Part shown: piece by piece, positions 1 through 8,753 of the stretch
Position numbering within the stretch: the stretch's first letter is position 1
Layout of the letters: each line of letters begins with the position of its first letter
Assembly: GCF_022758235.1 (NCBI RefSeq)
Contig: NZ_JALEBG010000001.1
Span: 2,914,001-2,978,000, forward strand
Reading direction: 5' to 3'
DNA: 64,000 nt
DNA from: Pontibacter liquoris
GTDB taxonomy: Bacteria > Bacteroidota > Bacteroidia > Cytophagales > Hymenobacteraceae
Notes under the pieces: model-generated
Database searches by the model: none
What the model was told of the DNA's origin: nothing
What the model saw: only the letters and a program-made list of their open reading frames with translations
Translations under genes and position numbers: made by a program

Positions 1-1238
1 CGGCGCTTCCGACAGCTTACGATATTGAGGCGCTTTTTAGTACGTATACCTTGGGTGAAGACTGCCTGCAGCGGCTGGGGTTCGCGCCTGCACAGTACGT
101 GCAGCCAACTTTCAGCCTGCTGCAGGCACTGGGCTTTACGGCAAAGCAGGTAGCCGATATGAACGACTACTGCTGCGGTACCATGACGGTAGAGGGTGCC
201 CCTTTCCTGAAACCCGAGCATTACCCGGTGTTCGACTGCGCCAACCGCTGCGGCCACAAAGGCAGCCGCTACAGTCTGCCCGAGGGCCACATCCGGATGA
301 TGGCTTCGGTGCAGCCCTTTATCTCGGGGGCCATCTCCAAAACCATCAACCTGCCGCACGAAACCACGGTGGCAGCAGTGGCCCGGTGCTACGAGCTGTC
401 GTGGGAAATGGGCCTGAAAGCCTGCTCGCTGTACCGGGATGGCAGCAAACTCTCACAGCCGCTTTCCGCTAAAAATACCAGCACCCAAACCAGTGAACAG
501 ACCGCGGCAGAGGTAACGCCAATTGAGCTGAACCATGATGCCGAACAGGTACTGCAGGCGGCCAAAGCCATCCTGGCCGATGCCGGCCAGGCGGGTTTCC
601 GGCAGCAACTCGCCCATTTGGTAGAGCGCCACAAACTGCCCGACAAGCGCAAAGGCTTCACCCAGAAAGCAAAGATAGACGGCCACACTGTATATATCCG
701 CACCGGCGAGTATGCCGACGGCACGCTGGGAGAGATCTTCATCGACATGTATAAAGAAGGGGCTTCGTTCCGCTCCATTCTCAATTGCTTTGCCATTGCC
801 GTATCGCTGGGGCTGCAGTATGGCGTGCCGCTGGAGGAGTTCGTGAACCGCTTTACTTTTACCCGTTTCGAGCCGGCAGGCCGCGTGGAGCACCCCAACA
901 TTAAATCGGCCACCTCGGTGTTCGATTACCTGTTCCGGCTGCTGGGCTATGAGTACCTGAACCGCAGCGACCTGGTGCATGTGCAGCAAGAGAAACAGCC
1001 CGAACCGCAGGCACCAGAACGCCAATCGGCCGCACCGGTGGCTGCAAGCATCAATAAAGCAAATGCCAGCTACCAGGTCGTGACGCAAAGCCGTACCCTC
1101 CTGATGGAGCAGACCCAGCAGGTGCTGGCCAGCATGATGGGCGACGCCCCGATCTGCAATACCTGCGGCCATATTACCATCCGCTCCGGCACCTGCTACA
1201 AATGCCTTAACTGCGGCAATAGCCTGGGTTGCAGCTAG
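1..1238 (+). CDS. nrdJ: Vitamin B12-dependent (class II) ribonucleotide reductase, C-terminal part (partial)
   Basis: The reading frame is open to the left edge, so the start and most of the catalytic barrel lie outside the window. What is seen is the last ~410 residues: the end of the catalytic domain (a stretch ending in [10 protein letters not shown], typical of class II enzymes), a TSCPD-type domain with [20 protein letters not shown], and a C-terminal zinc-ribbon tail with two CxxC pairs (CNTCGH and CYKCLNCG) that would shuttle electrons to the active site. The enzyme makes deoxyribonucleotides with adenosylcobalamin and needs no oxygen, which suits an organism that also respires nitrogen oxides. 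A strong terminator follows directly. Confidence 0.93.
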   Translation, partial: ALPTAYDIEALFSTYTLGEDCLQRLGFAPAQYVQPTFSLLQALGFTAKQVADMNDYCCGTMTVEGAPFLKPEHYPVFDCANRCGHKGSRYSLPEGHIRMMASVQPFISGAISKTINLPHETTVAAVARCYELSWEMGLKACSLYRDGSKLSQPLSAKNTSTQTSEQTAAEVTPIELNHDAEQVLQAAKAILADAGQAGFRQQLAHLVERHKLPDKRKGFTQKAKIDGHTVYIRTGEYADGTLGEIFIDMYKEGASFRSILNCFAIAVSLGLQYGVPLEEFVNRFTFTRFEPAGRVEHPNIKSATSVFDYLFRLLGYEYLNRSDLVHVQQEKQPEPQAPERQSAAPVAASINKANASYQVVTQSRTLLMEQTQQVLASMMGDAPICNTCGHITIRSGTCYKCLNCGNSLGCS

Positions 1239-1253
1239 GATAGTACCACCAAG

Positions 1254-1301
1254 AAAAAGCCTGCCTTTGGCTGACCAGATCAGCAAAAGGCAGGCTTTTT
1301 T
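1254..1301 (+). terminator. Rho-independent terminator after nrdJ
   Basis: The stem pairs AAAGCCTGCCTTT with AAAGGCAGGCTTT around a loop of about 15 nt, and ends in a T run. It lies 16 nt after the nrdJ stop codon. Confidence 0.85.
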
Positions 1302-1435
1302 ATTTCGATGCTTCAAATAATATTTTACTTGCTCCTGTTAACCATAACCAATAACGCAGCACGCCGACGCGGACCTACGAAAGTATGCAGGCAGAGAAAA
1401 GGGAAAGTAACGAAAGAGTAAGATAGGACGGAAAA

Positions 1436-2734
1436 TTATACCTGACTGTGCTGCAGCTCCGGTGTGAGCGGCAACCTTATACTTTTGCGGCCTGAAAACT
1501 GGGCCAGGTAAAACAGCACTATACCCAACGGCAGCGCTACGCTGATCAGGAACAGAAGTCCGAAATAGTGAGGGATCAGGCCGCTGCCAGCCCAGAAAAA
1601 GATACCCTGTAGAAAAAGGAGGGCTTCGCTGCTTATGAGCGCGGCCACGAACAAACCCATACCCCAGCGGCTTTGCCAGCTTTTAAAGCTGAGCCAGCCC
1701 TGCTGCACAAAAAATGCCAGTACGAACAGGCTGATAAAACCCAGCAGCACCAGGTGCAAGTAGCCGATCACGAAATTGCGCTGTTGGTAAGCCAGGTTGG
1801 CCACATACGGAAAAGCTGTAGCGAACTGCATGAGTATCTTCAGCACAAAAGCCAAGCCCGAGAGCAGCCATAACCTCCTGGTCCAGCTATTCCCTGAACC
1901 CGGCACAGCCGTGCGTAGGGGCAGAAGCAACCGAAGCAGCACCACCAGGCCAATAACCTGCGCGAAAGCAGCCGCGCCACCTAGCAGATAAAGTAGGGCA
2001 GGCGGTTTTGTCCAGAGCACTGAGAGCAAGTAAGCCGGCAAGCACGCCCAAAACATCCACCAGAAAAAAGCGATGGCCAGGGAGCGGTTAAAATCCAGTT
2101 TATACTTCTCCAGCAGCCAAAAGAGCAGGCCCAACACAGCAAACATAAACCAGCCGTTGTACTGGAAATGCAGGTAAAAATAAATAGCATTATAGTATAA
2201 GCTGTCGCCGTTGTGGCCGGTAGCCATAATGGGGCCCATGGCCCAGGGACCAAGCGACGAAAGCGCCATAAAAAACAGCGCCGCCCGGATGAACCGGAAG
2301 GAAACCTGCTGCTGCCCCCGGCTGATCTTCAGGGCTTTTGCATCGCGCAGGAACTGGAAAATAAACCAGTAGCTCAGCAGGATGTGCAGGGTGGAGAAAG
2401 TAATGGAAAACAGAGCATAGCCCTGCAGCGGAAAGCTCACCAGCATGCCCGCCACCGCTCCCTGCGACAGCCAGAATTGCCAGGCATAGACACGTTTCTG
2501 CTGCACCTCGGGGGGCATCCAGGCATGCAGCAGCGCTACAAAAAGCGCCGAGTACAGCCAGCCCAACAAGGCCACATGCGAGTGCCCGTGCAGAAAAAAC
2601 TTATAGTTGATCCCCGCCAGGGGCGCTACAAACTGCCACCGCAGCAGCAGGCCCAGAAAGGCCACTACCACCAGGTTGCCCAGGGCTACCAGCAGCCAGT
2701 TTCTTTTCGACGCATGTAGCAAAACGTAAGTCAC
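1436..2734 (-). CDS. Polytopic membrane protein with heme-copper-oxidase-like histidine motifs
   Basis: A 432-aa protein with about twelve hydrophobic segments. Conserved-looking histidines sit in or next to membrane segments: HGHSHVALLGW near residue 50, YLHFQYNGWF near 190 and GYLHLVLLGF near 325. This spacing recalls the heme ligands of heme-copper oxidase and NO reductase large subunits, but the protein is shorter and I cannot assign it firmly. It lies 17 bp downstream of the thioredoxin-like gene and is probably co-transcribed with it from a promoter carrying an FNR-type palindrome. A role in respiration or nitrogen-oxide handling is inferred from that context. It could also be an NnrS-like heme protein, though the usual NnrS motifs are not seen. 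Confidence 0.6.
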   Translation of the reverse strand: MTYVLLHASKRNWLLVALGNLVVVAFLGLLLRWQFVAPLAGINYKFFLHGHSHVALLGWLYSALFVALLHAWMPPEVQQKRVYAWQFWLSQGAVAGMLVSFPLQGYALFSITFSTLHILLSYWFIFQFLRDAKALKISRGQQQVSFRFIRAALFFMALSSLGPWAMGPIMATGHNGDSLYYNAIYFYLHFQYNGWFMFAVLGLLFWLLEKYKLDFNRSLAIAFFWWMFWACLPAYLLSVLWTKPPALLYLLGGAAAFAQVIGLVVLLRLLLPLRTAVPGSGNSWTRRLWLLSGLAFVLKILMQFATAFPYVANLAYQQRNFVIGYLHLVLLGFISLFVLAFFVQQGWLSFKSWQSRWGMGLFVAALISSEALLFLQGIFFWAGSGLIPHYFGLLFLISVALPLGIVLFYLAQFSGRKSIRLPLTPELQHSQV

Positions 2735-2751
2735 GGTACTTTTTTAGGCAA

Positions 2752-3393
2752 CTACCCTACTGCTAATACCTTCTCTTCTACCTGCAGCGCCTTGCGCACC
2801 AGGGCCAGCAGGTCCTGCTGCAGGGCCCGGCTCCTGTCTTGCGCATACATAGTATGCAGGTGCGTGGCCACTTCCGCCGACGAAGCTCCGGGCGTTTCGG
2901 CTTTGTAGCGGTTCAGCTGTTCCTGAAGGGCTGTGGGCCTTGGGCCCCAGGTAAAGAGCCTCTCCCCGGTCTCTACCGCGGTGCAGATCAATTTTGGAAT
3001 GGCACGGCTGCCGTTTGTCAGGCAGGAGTCCATCCAGTTTGGGTTTTCATCGCGCAGCAGTACCCGTAGCGTAATGCCGGGCGCAGCGCCGGCCACGGCC
3101 GCAATGGCCGGGATCAGCTGGGCACCGTCGCCGCACCAGCTTTCGGCCAGTACCACCCAGTGCCAGGCAGGCTGGTGGAGCAGCAGAAGCGCTTCCAGCT
3201 CGGGCAAGGGCTCAAACTGCTTTTCTACGCGCTTCATGCGTTGCAAATTAAGCCGGGTATAGCCAATGCGTTCCTCGGTCTGTTCGGGGCCGGTTGTTTT
3301 CTGCTGCCTGACAAGCTCCTCCACCACGCTGCGGTAGGCCTCGTAGGAGCGCGGGTTCAGCATTGCCGGAGCTAGGGTTTTATATATTTCCAT
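2752..3393 (-). CDS. Thioredoxin-family protein with a one-cysteine (WCGDG) active site
   Basis: About 213 aa. The segment VVLAESWCGDGAQ aligns with the thioredoxin WCxxC motif, but the second cysteine is absent (WCGDG), as in a Bacteroidota family of cytosolic thioredoxin-like proteins. There is no signal peptide. The start ATG at 3393 (MEIYKT) is preferred over a GTG ten codons upstream because the latter would leave almost no leader after the predicted promoter. It is the first gene of a two-gene unit with the membrane protein at 1436-2734. A perfect palindrome TGAC-GCTG-GTCA stands at the activator position of its promoter. Confidence 0.72.
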   Translation of the reverse strand: MEIYKTLAPAMLNPRSYEAYRSVVEELVRQQKTTGPEQTEERIGYTRLNLQRMKRVEKQFEPLPELEALLLLHQPAWHWVVLAESWCGDGAQLIPAIAAVAGAAPGITLRVLLRDENPNWMDSCLTNGSRAIPKLICTAVETGERLFTWGPRPTALQEQLNRYKAETPGASSAEVATHLHTMYAQDRSRALQQDLLALVRKALQVEEKVLAVG

Positions 3394-3411
3394 CGGTACA
3401 ATTCTTTTTTG

Positions 3412-3454
3412 CAAGTCTACCACAATCTGGCCGCCATTTAAATGACGCTGGTCA
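3412..3454 (-). promoter_or_regulatory. FNR/CRP-type promoter of the thioredoxin-like operon
   Basis: The palindrome TGAC-GCTG-GTCA (3443-3454) has its dyad centre at 3448.5, exactly 36.5 bp from the last base of a -7-like element TAGACTTG (3412-3419, read on the minus strand; consensus TAnnTTTG). The spacing is the same as at the nirK, ccoN, ccoG and ccoI promoters. No convincing second palindrome lies 22 bp further upstream; only a half site TGAT at 3464 is seen. Confidence 0.6.
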
Positions 3455-3511
3455 CTTCCGGGCTGATATTCCGCTGTCCTTCGTCATTATTTTCTTTTTC
3501 GAATATTGCAA

Positions 3512-3576
3512 TGACATCTATCACCCCCCGGACTGACGCACCTCATCCGGTGCTTTCCGCCTGCCCACTACCTTGT
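3512..3576 (+). promoter_or_regulatory. Tandem FNR/CRP-type sites before the 604-aa gene
   Basis: Two 12-bp sites 22 bp apart: TGAC-ATCT-ATCA (3512-3523, perfect) and TGAC-GCAC-CTCA (3534-3545, one mismatch). At the fixed distance used elsewhere in the window lies TACCTTGT (3569-3576), a weak match to TAnnTTTG. The site geometry agrees with the other members; the -7 element is the weakest part. Confidence 0.5.
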
Positions 3577-3622
3577 CGCTCTTTATACTTTCCTTATCAC
3601 CCATTAAATTTAAGTATTCCTT

Positions 3623-5437
3623 ATGCAACCCACTTCACCTCATACCTTCCATATCCCGGTTATGGGTCTGGCTTTTACCGTGGATTCTCCTTTAAAGGTG
3701 GCCCGCTTCGGCATTTCGTCTGTAGTTTCGATCGGCGATGACAGCCTGCTGGAGCAAATGCGGGCGCACTACTGCCAGCAGTACCTGCGGCCTTACACGC
3801 CCATTGCCATGGATCAGGAAGATTACCGGGCGCGGCGCATTACCGCTTATCTCGACCTGCTGGATGAAGTGGTGAAAGAACAGATAGAGGCGCTGCGGCA
3901 CGAGGATTTTACGCCCGCTTCGGAGCTGACCAAATACTTTACCCTGCTGCCCGAGAGCTCCCCTTTGCGTGCACTCTACCTGCAAATGCTGCACACCACG
4001 GATTCCGAACAAAAACATCACCTGCAACAGGCCCTGCGCGAAGCAGTGGTGCCGGGCAGGATCGATGTGAACATTATGACGAAACTCGACAAGACCAACT
4101 ACGCCAAAAACGGGGAGCCTCTGCCGCAGGAGTATTGTGATGCCCTAGCGGCGCTCCGCGGTTTTGCCAACAGCACCGTGCAGGCAGCTGTGGTGTTCTC
4201 GGCAGGCATGAACATGCGCCTGTATAGTTACCTGGACCAGTTTGCCTGCTTTCTACCAGGTAAAAACGGCGAACTCCAAAAGCAGGTCATCATCAAGGTG
4301 AGCGACTACCGCTCAGCTTATGTGCAAGGTAAAATACTGGCAAAAAAGGGCATCTGGGTGTCGGAATTCCGGATTGAATCAGGCCTGAACTGCGGCGGCC
4401 ACGCCTTTGCCACCGACGGCTATTTGCTGGGCCCCATTTTGGAAGAATTCAAGCAGAACCGCGCCGCCATGCGCACGGAACTGGAAAGTATGTGCTGCGC
4501 TGCGCTGGCGGGCAAAGGTCTGCCGGTTCTGCAGGCCCAGGCGTTGCAGCGCATCAGCGTGCAGGGGGGCCTCGGTACCGCAAAAGAAGATGAACTGATG
4601 CTGCGCCACTACGGCATGGATGCCACCGGTTGGGGAACTCCTTTCCTGCTGGTGCCCGAAGCCACTACCGTTGACAACGACACGCTGGCAAAACTGGTGC
4701 AGGCCACCCAAAAGGATTTATACTTGAGCCCGATCTCTCCGCTGGGCGTGCCGTTCAACGCCTTGCGCGACACCTCGAGCGAGGCGCAGAAACTAGCGCG
4801 TATTGCCAGCGGCAAGCCCGGCAGCCCCTGCATCAAAAAACACCTGGTTTCTAACACCGAATTTACCGATGAACCGATCTGCACGGCTTCGCGCAAATAC
4901 CAGCGCCGCAAGCTGGCGCAGCTGCAGGCTCAGAACTTAGCCCCGGAAGTATACCTAGCCCAAGAAGCCAACGTGCTGGCCAAAGAGTGCCTCTGCGATG
5001 GCCTGGCCAACGCAGCGCTCCAGTTGCTCCAGATCGGCAAAAAAGCAGCCTCCAAAGCCGTTACGATCTGCCCCGGCCCGAATCTGGCCTTTTTCTCGGG
5101 CGTGTTCAAGCTGCAGGAAATGGTTGATCATATCTACGGCCGCTTTAATGCGCTGAATGATACTTACCGCCCGCACGTGTTCGTGAACGAGCTCCGGATG
5201 TACATCGATTACTGGAAAAACAAAAAGGCCGAGCAGCTGGAAACGCTCACCGACAAGCAACGGAAATACCTGCAAAGCTTCTGGCAAAACCTACAGGAAG
5301 GCATCAGCTATTATAAACAGCAGCTGCCCACCTTGTTTGCAGACCAGCTCGAAAAGCAGGTGCTCATGCTGGATGAATTGCTGGAAGCGGAAGAACAGCT
5401 GTGGCTGGCCCGGCTAAAAGAAACAAGTATCGTATGA
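3623..5437 (+). CDS. Conserved protein of unknown function, 604 aa, paired with a QueD-family gene
   Basis: I do not recognise a named family. The protein appears soluble, with no signal peptide or membrane segment. It has several cysteine-containing motifs spread along the chain (GLNCGGHAFATDG near 255, MCCAAL near 290, GSPCIKKH near 397, PICTASRKYQ near 417, KECLCDGLANAA near 455, TICPGPNLAFF near 483), which could bind a metal or Fe-S cluster. A Gly-rich segment followed by GWGTPFLLVPEATTVD loosely recalls FMN-binding TIM-barrel enzymes; this is only an impression. Its stop overlaps the start of the next gene in an ATGA junction, so the two are translationally coupled. The promoter carries tandem FNR-type sites. 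Confidence 0.7.
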   Translation: MQPTSPHTFHIPVMGLAFTVDSPLKVARFGISSVVSIGDDSLLEQMRAHYCQQYLRPYTPIAMDQEDYRARRITAYLDLLDEVVKEQIEALRHEDFTPASELTKYFTLLPESSPLRALYLQMLHTTDSEQKHHLQQALREAVVPGRIDVNIMTKLDKTNYAKNGEPLPQEYCDALAALRGFANSTVQAAVVFSAGMNMRLYSYLDQFACFLPGKNGELQKQVIIKVSDYRSAYVQGKILAKKGIWVSEFRIESGLNCGGHAFATDGYLLGPILEEFKQNRAAMRTELESMCCAALAGKGLPVLQAQALQRISVQGGLGTAKEDELMLRHYGMDATGWGTPFLLVPEATTVDNDTLAKLVQATQKDLYLSPISPLGVPFNALRDTSSEAQKLARIASGKPGSPCIKKHLVSNTEFTDEPICTASRKYQRRKLAQLQAQNLAPEVYLAQEANVLAKECLCDGLANAALQLLQIGKKAASKAVTICPGPNLAFFSGVFKLQEMVDHIYGRFNALNDTYRPHVFVNELRMYIDYWKNKKAEQLETLTDKQRKYLQSFWQNLQEGISYYKQQLPTLFADQLEKQVLMLDELLEAEEQLWLARLKETSIV

Positions 5438-5883
5438 GCCGGATCCGGATTACGCGCCGCTTCACTTTTGAAGCGGCGCACGCCCTGCAGCACTACAACG
5501 GCGCCTGCCGCAACATCCACGGCCACTCCTATAAGCTCGAGGTAACCGTCATCGGCACACCGATCAGCGCCGAAAAGGACCCGAAAAACGGCATGGTGCT
5601 AGACTTTGGCGATCTGAAAAAGCTGGTGCAGGAAAGTATACTCGAAGCGGTAGATCATGCGCTGGTACTGCGTAGCGACAACCCGCCGGAACTAATAGCG
5701 CCCCTGCGCCTGCTGCACCACAAGCTCCTGCTCACCCCCTACCAACCCACTTGCGAGAACATGCTGCTGGATTTTAAAACCAGGTTATCAAATGTCCTGC
5801 CGGAACACGTTACGCTGCATAGCCTGAAGCTCTGGGAAACCGAAATCGCTTTTGCTGAGTGGTATGCATCGGATCAAAACTAA
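5434..5883 (+). CDS. 6-pyruvoyl-tetrahydropterin synthase / 6-carboxytetrahydropterin synthase family (QueD-like)
   Basis: 149 aa, the usual length for the family. The zinc-binding histidines are visible: FEAAHAL near residue 13 and the CRNIHGHSY motif near 28, where the cysteine is the catalytic residue. The C-terminal LWETEIAFAEW carries the conserved substrate-binding glutamate. The ATG at 5434 overlaps the stop of the 604-aa gene (ATGA) and gives the expected N-terminus; an earlier in-frame start would lie inside that gene. QueD members make the queuosine precursor, but other pterin roles are possible and the partner gene suggests a dedicated pathway. No other queuosine gene is in the window. 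Confidence 0.85.
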   Translation: MSRIRITRRFTFEAAHALQHYNGACRNIHGHSYKLEVTVIGTPISAEKDPKNGMVLDFGDLKKLVQESILEAVDHALVLRSDNPPELIAPLRLLHHKLLLTPYQPTCENMLLDFKTRLSNVLPEHVTLHSLKLWETEIAFAEWYASDQN

Positions 5884-5950
5884 GCCAGGAGGTAAGCCAG
5901 ACTTTTTTATACCTTACTTGTAAGATGTAACTTATAAGCAGACAGAAATA

Positions 5951-5994
5951 CAAAACAGGCGCAAAGAGAGCTGATTCTCATTGCGCCTGTTTTG
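5951..5994. terminator. Bidirectional terminator between the QueD-like gene and nosY
   Basis: A 14-bp stem (CAAAACAGGCGCAA with its complement) and a 16-nt loop lie between convergent genes, with T-rich tails on both sides. It can stop transcription from both directions. Confidence 0.8.
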
Positions 5995-6018
5995 TTTTGG
6001 CGTAGTATAACTGCGTAC

Positions 6019-6786
6019 TTAAATATCCCGTTTTGTAAAGATGCGGCTGGCGCCCAGTACCGGCAGCAGCACCCATACCAGCAACAACCCAAACGAGAGC
6101 CCCACGCCCCAGAGACTGCCTAAAATACTTTTATATAAGGCTCCGGTATAGCCCAGCAGCGCCGATACATCCAGGTGCAGCAATACCAGGATACGCCCCA
6201 GGTCGATGGGGTTGAGCGCCGCCATCGCCAGCGTAGCTGTTTCCAGGGGATATTCGCTGAAGTAGTAAAGTATAAATAACACGATGCCGTCATAGAGCAG
6301 GGCAAAGTAAAACCACAGCAACAGCGCTATACCAATGCCTTTGGCTTTGTCGCGGGTAATGACGGAAGCCAGAAAGGCAAGGGCCACAAAAATAAAGGTG
6401 ATGAAAACGCCTGTCAGCACCAGGTATAAACCCGTCAGGCTGGCACCATAGAGCAGCACCGGAGCGCCCACGCCAAGTATAAACGCCCCGGACAGGGAGC
6501 AGGCAACGCCCAGGAACTCACTCAAGAATATTTTTTTGCGGTTCACAGGCTGGGCCATCAGCAGCTCAATAAACTCATAGGAGTTGTAGAAATGCGTGGT
6601 GGCAAACACAATGCTGATGAGCGGCACGGTGAGCAGCACCAGGTTCAGCAAACTCAGAATAGCTTTGCCCGGGTCTCCGCCCAGGTTAAACAAACCCACC
6701 GACAGCACCAGCAGAAACAACGTATAGGCAAGTATAATTTTGCTTCTGATAATGTCGTAAAGTACATATTTAATGATCCGGTTCAT
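6019..6786 (-). CDS. nosY: NosY, ABC transporter permease for nitrous oxide reductase maturation
   Basis: 255 aa with six predicted membrane segments, of the ABC-2 permease type. It follows nosF with a 3-bp gap and ends the nos operon. NosDFY is needed to assemble the tetranuclear CuZ site of NosZ in the periplasm. The assignment rests on hydrophobicity and on the conserved gene order nosL-nosD-nosF-nosY. A terminator follows. Confidence 0.9.
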   Translation of the reverse strand: MNRIIKYVLYDIIRSKIILAYTLFLLVLSVGLFNLGGDPGKAILSLLNLVLLTVPLISIVFATTHFYNSYEFIELLMAQPVNRKKIFLSEFLGVACSLSGAFILGVGAPVLLYGASLTGLYLVLTGVFITFIFVALAFLASVITRDKAKGIGIALLLWFYFALLYDGIVLFILYYFSEYPLETATLAMAALNPIDLGRILVLLHLDVSALLGYTGALYKSILGSLWGVGLSFGLLLVWVLLPVLGASRIFTKRDI

Positions 6787-6789
6787 ACG

Positions 6790-7500
6790 TTAATCCTCCT
6801 CTCCGTGCATAATTTTAGCAATGGCGCGGCTGAGGCGCTCCTCGTTTGTCTGCGCTTTCAGGGCGGCAATGGTTTCGTAGAATTTAAGGTGCCCATCCAT
6901 CAGGCACAGCACCTCGTCGGCCACTTCTTCCACCTCGCTCATGATGTGGGAGGTGATGAGCACCAGCTTCCCTTTTTTCTTTTCTTTCAGGATCTTACTT
7001 TTCAGGATCTCTGCCGAGATGGGGTCCAGGCCGGCGGTTGGCTCGTCGAGGATGAGCACCTGCGGGTTGAAGAGGAAGGCCAGCGCGGCGCTTACTTTCT
7101 GCCGGGTGCCGCCCGAGAGCGATCCCATCCGCTTGTCGTATAGTTGTTCCAGCCCGTAAAGGCCCACCAGTTCCTCATCCAGCACGGGAGCATCCTTGCG
7201 GATATCCTTCAGCATATTGAATACCTGGCGAATTTTCATGTTTTCGGGGTAGCGGCCGATCTGGGGCATATAGCCCAGCTGGCTCCGGTAGGCGTGCTGC
7301 CGCAGTACGCTCTGGCCGTTGAGCTTCACATCGCCGCCGTCGGGCAGCACCATGCCCAGCAGGCACTTGATCATGGTGGTTTTGCCCGTGCCGTTAGGCC
7401 CAATAATAGACACCACTTTGCCGGGGCCAAAACTAACGCTCACGTTGCGGAGCACCTGCAGCCGGCCATACGACTTGCTTAAATTTTCTATCGCTATCAT
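6790..7500 (-). CDS. nosF: NosF, ABC transporter ATP-binding protein
   Basis: 236 aa with a full ABC ATPase signature: Walker A GPNGTGKTT near residue 35, signature LSGGTRQKV near 133, Walker B VLILDEPTAGLDP near 153 and the switch histidine in LITSH near 186. It overlaps nosD by 4 bp and forms with NosY the inner-membrane ABC complex that works with NosD in CuZ assembly. Confidence 0.95.
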   Translation of the reverse strand: MIAIENLSKSYGRLQVLRNVSVSFGPGKVVSIIGPNGTGKTTMIKCLLGMVLPDGGDVKLNGQSVLRQHAYRSQLGYMPQIGRYPENMKIRQVFNMLKDIRKDAPVLDEELVGLYGLEQLYDKRMGSLSGGTRQKVSAALAFLFNPQVLILDEPTAGLDPISAEILKSKILKEKKKGKLVLITSHIMSEVEEVADEVLCLMDGHLKFYETIAALKAQTNEERLSRAIAKIMHGEED

Positions 7501-8753
7501 ACTTCTATTCGTTTCATCACCGGTTGTTCGTCAATCAGCTGGTCCGGAATGATGCTGGGCAGCACTTTCTCCACCTTGTCCATCAGGTCTACAATAAAGC
7601 TGCGCATAAACATCACCGAGGGCGGCACGTGCTCCACCAGCATCGAATACAGGCTTACCGGGCGATAAGGCACATCGCCTACCTTGTCTTTGTTCAGGTC
7701 GTAGCCGTTATACTTGTCCCAGTAGTTGCCCGAAAAGAAGTTGAGCATAGTGTTACCGTTGGTGGCCACATCAAAGGTATTGCCGGTAAAGTTGTTGAGC
7801 CGGAACGTGTCGGCCTCACAGTTGGAGAGCACGCGCAGCGCCCAGCCGTTTCCTTCAAAATTGTTGTGTTCAACCTGCAGTTTGCTGGAGCCCTCCAGGT
7901 AAATGCCCGCCGTATTGCGCCGGAAGGTATTGCCCCGGATCACACTCCGGCTGATATCCTTGAGCAACAAACCATAAGCGGCTGCGCCCCAGTTATCTTC
8001 GAACAGGTTTTGCTGCATCACAATGTTCTTGGTATACATCACGGCCACGCCCGCGCCATTGTGCCGGAAGGTGTTGCGCTGGTACACGTTGCCATCCGAG
8101 AACATAAAGTGCAGGCCATAGCGCAGATTGCCCTGGCTTAGGTTATGCCGGATGCGGCTGTTGGTGGCAAACTCAAAGTAAATGCCGTCTCGGTGGCCCG
8201 ATACCTGGTTGTCGTGCACGTTGATGGCCTGGCAGTACCAGAGGTGAATGGCGTTGCCCGACGAGGTTTCGGTTTTTCCCTGCCCCTGCACCCGGTTGCC
8301 TCCTATTTCGCAGTTGCTGGCGCGCTGCAGGTAAATGCCGAAAAAAGCGTTCAGAATCCGGTTGTCCAGGATGCGCACATGGCTGGCTTCGGCCACCCGG
8401 ATGGCGGCATAATCACTCAGGTAACTCACTTCCACATCTTTCAGGGTAAAGCCCTGCACGGTAACGTGGCTGGCCCGGATGGTGAGGATCTCGCCTTTGT
8501 GCCGGCCGTCCAGCACCGGGCGTTGCCGGCCGATCAGGAAAAGGGGCTTGCGGATCTCGATGTTGCCTTCGCGGTACACACCGCCTGTTACCACCACGCT
8601 GTCGCCGGGATTTGCCTGGGCAATGGCTTGGCGGATGGAGCGCTGCGGACAGGTGGCGCATACCTGCCAGGTAGCGGCCTGCACCGGCGCGCAAAGCAAC
8701 AGCAGCAGGCAGAGGGCTATACTTTGGACGATACGTTTACTGCGGCTTTTCAT
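7497..8753 (-). CDS. nosD: NosD, periplasmic copper-site assembly protein
   Basis: About 418 aa. A signal peptide (MKSRSKRIVQ, then a hydrophobic core ending in PVQA) is followed by a right-handed beta-helix of many short repeats of the type N-x-I-x-x-N, the CASH/NosD fold. It delivers or organises copper and sulfide for NosZ together with NosFY. The ATG at 8753 is chosen because it gives a normal signal peptide; the coding region overlaps the end of nosL by 17 bp and the start of nosF by 4 bp. Confidence 0.93.
   Translation of the reverse strand: MKSRSKRIVQSIALCLLLLLCAPVQAATWQVCATCPQRSIRQAIAQANPGDSVVVTGGVYREGNIEIRKPLFLIGRQRPVLDGRHKGEILTIRASHVTVQGFTLKDVEVSYLSDYAAIRVAEASHVRILDNRILNAFFGIYLQRASNCEIGGNRVQGQGKTETSSGNAIHLWYCQAINVHDNQVSGHRDGIYFEFATNSRIRHNLSQGNLRYGLHFMFSDGNVYQRNTFRHNGAGVAVMYTKNIVMQQNLFEDNWGAAAYGLLLKDISRSVIRGNTFRRNTAGIYLEGSSKLQVEHNNFEGNGWALRVLSNCEADTFRLNNFTGNTFDVATNGNTMLNFFSGNYWDKYNGYDLNKDKVGDVPYRPVSLYSMLVEHVPPSVMFMRSFIVDLMDKVEKVLPSIIPDQLIDEQPVMKRIEV

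Noticed and set aside
453..1316. Long minus-strand reading frame opposite nrdJ
   Set aside because: It is the antisense shadow of a high-GC gene, without a recognisable domain, and runs through the nrdJ terminator.
3442..3741. Plus-strand frame before and into the 604-aa gene
   Set aside because: It lies across the regulatory region and the start of a better-supported gene in another frame.
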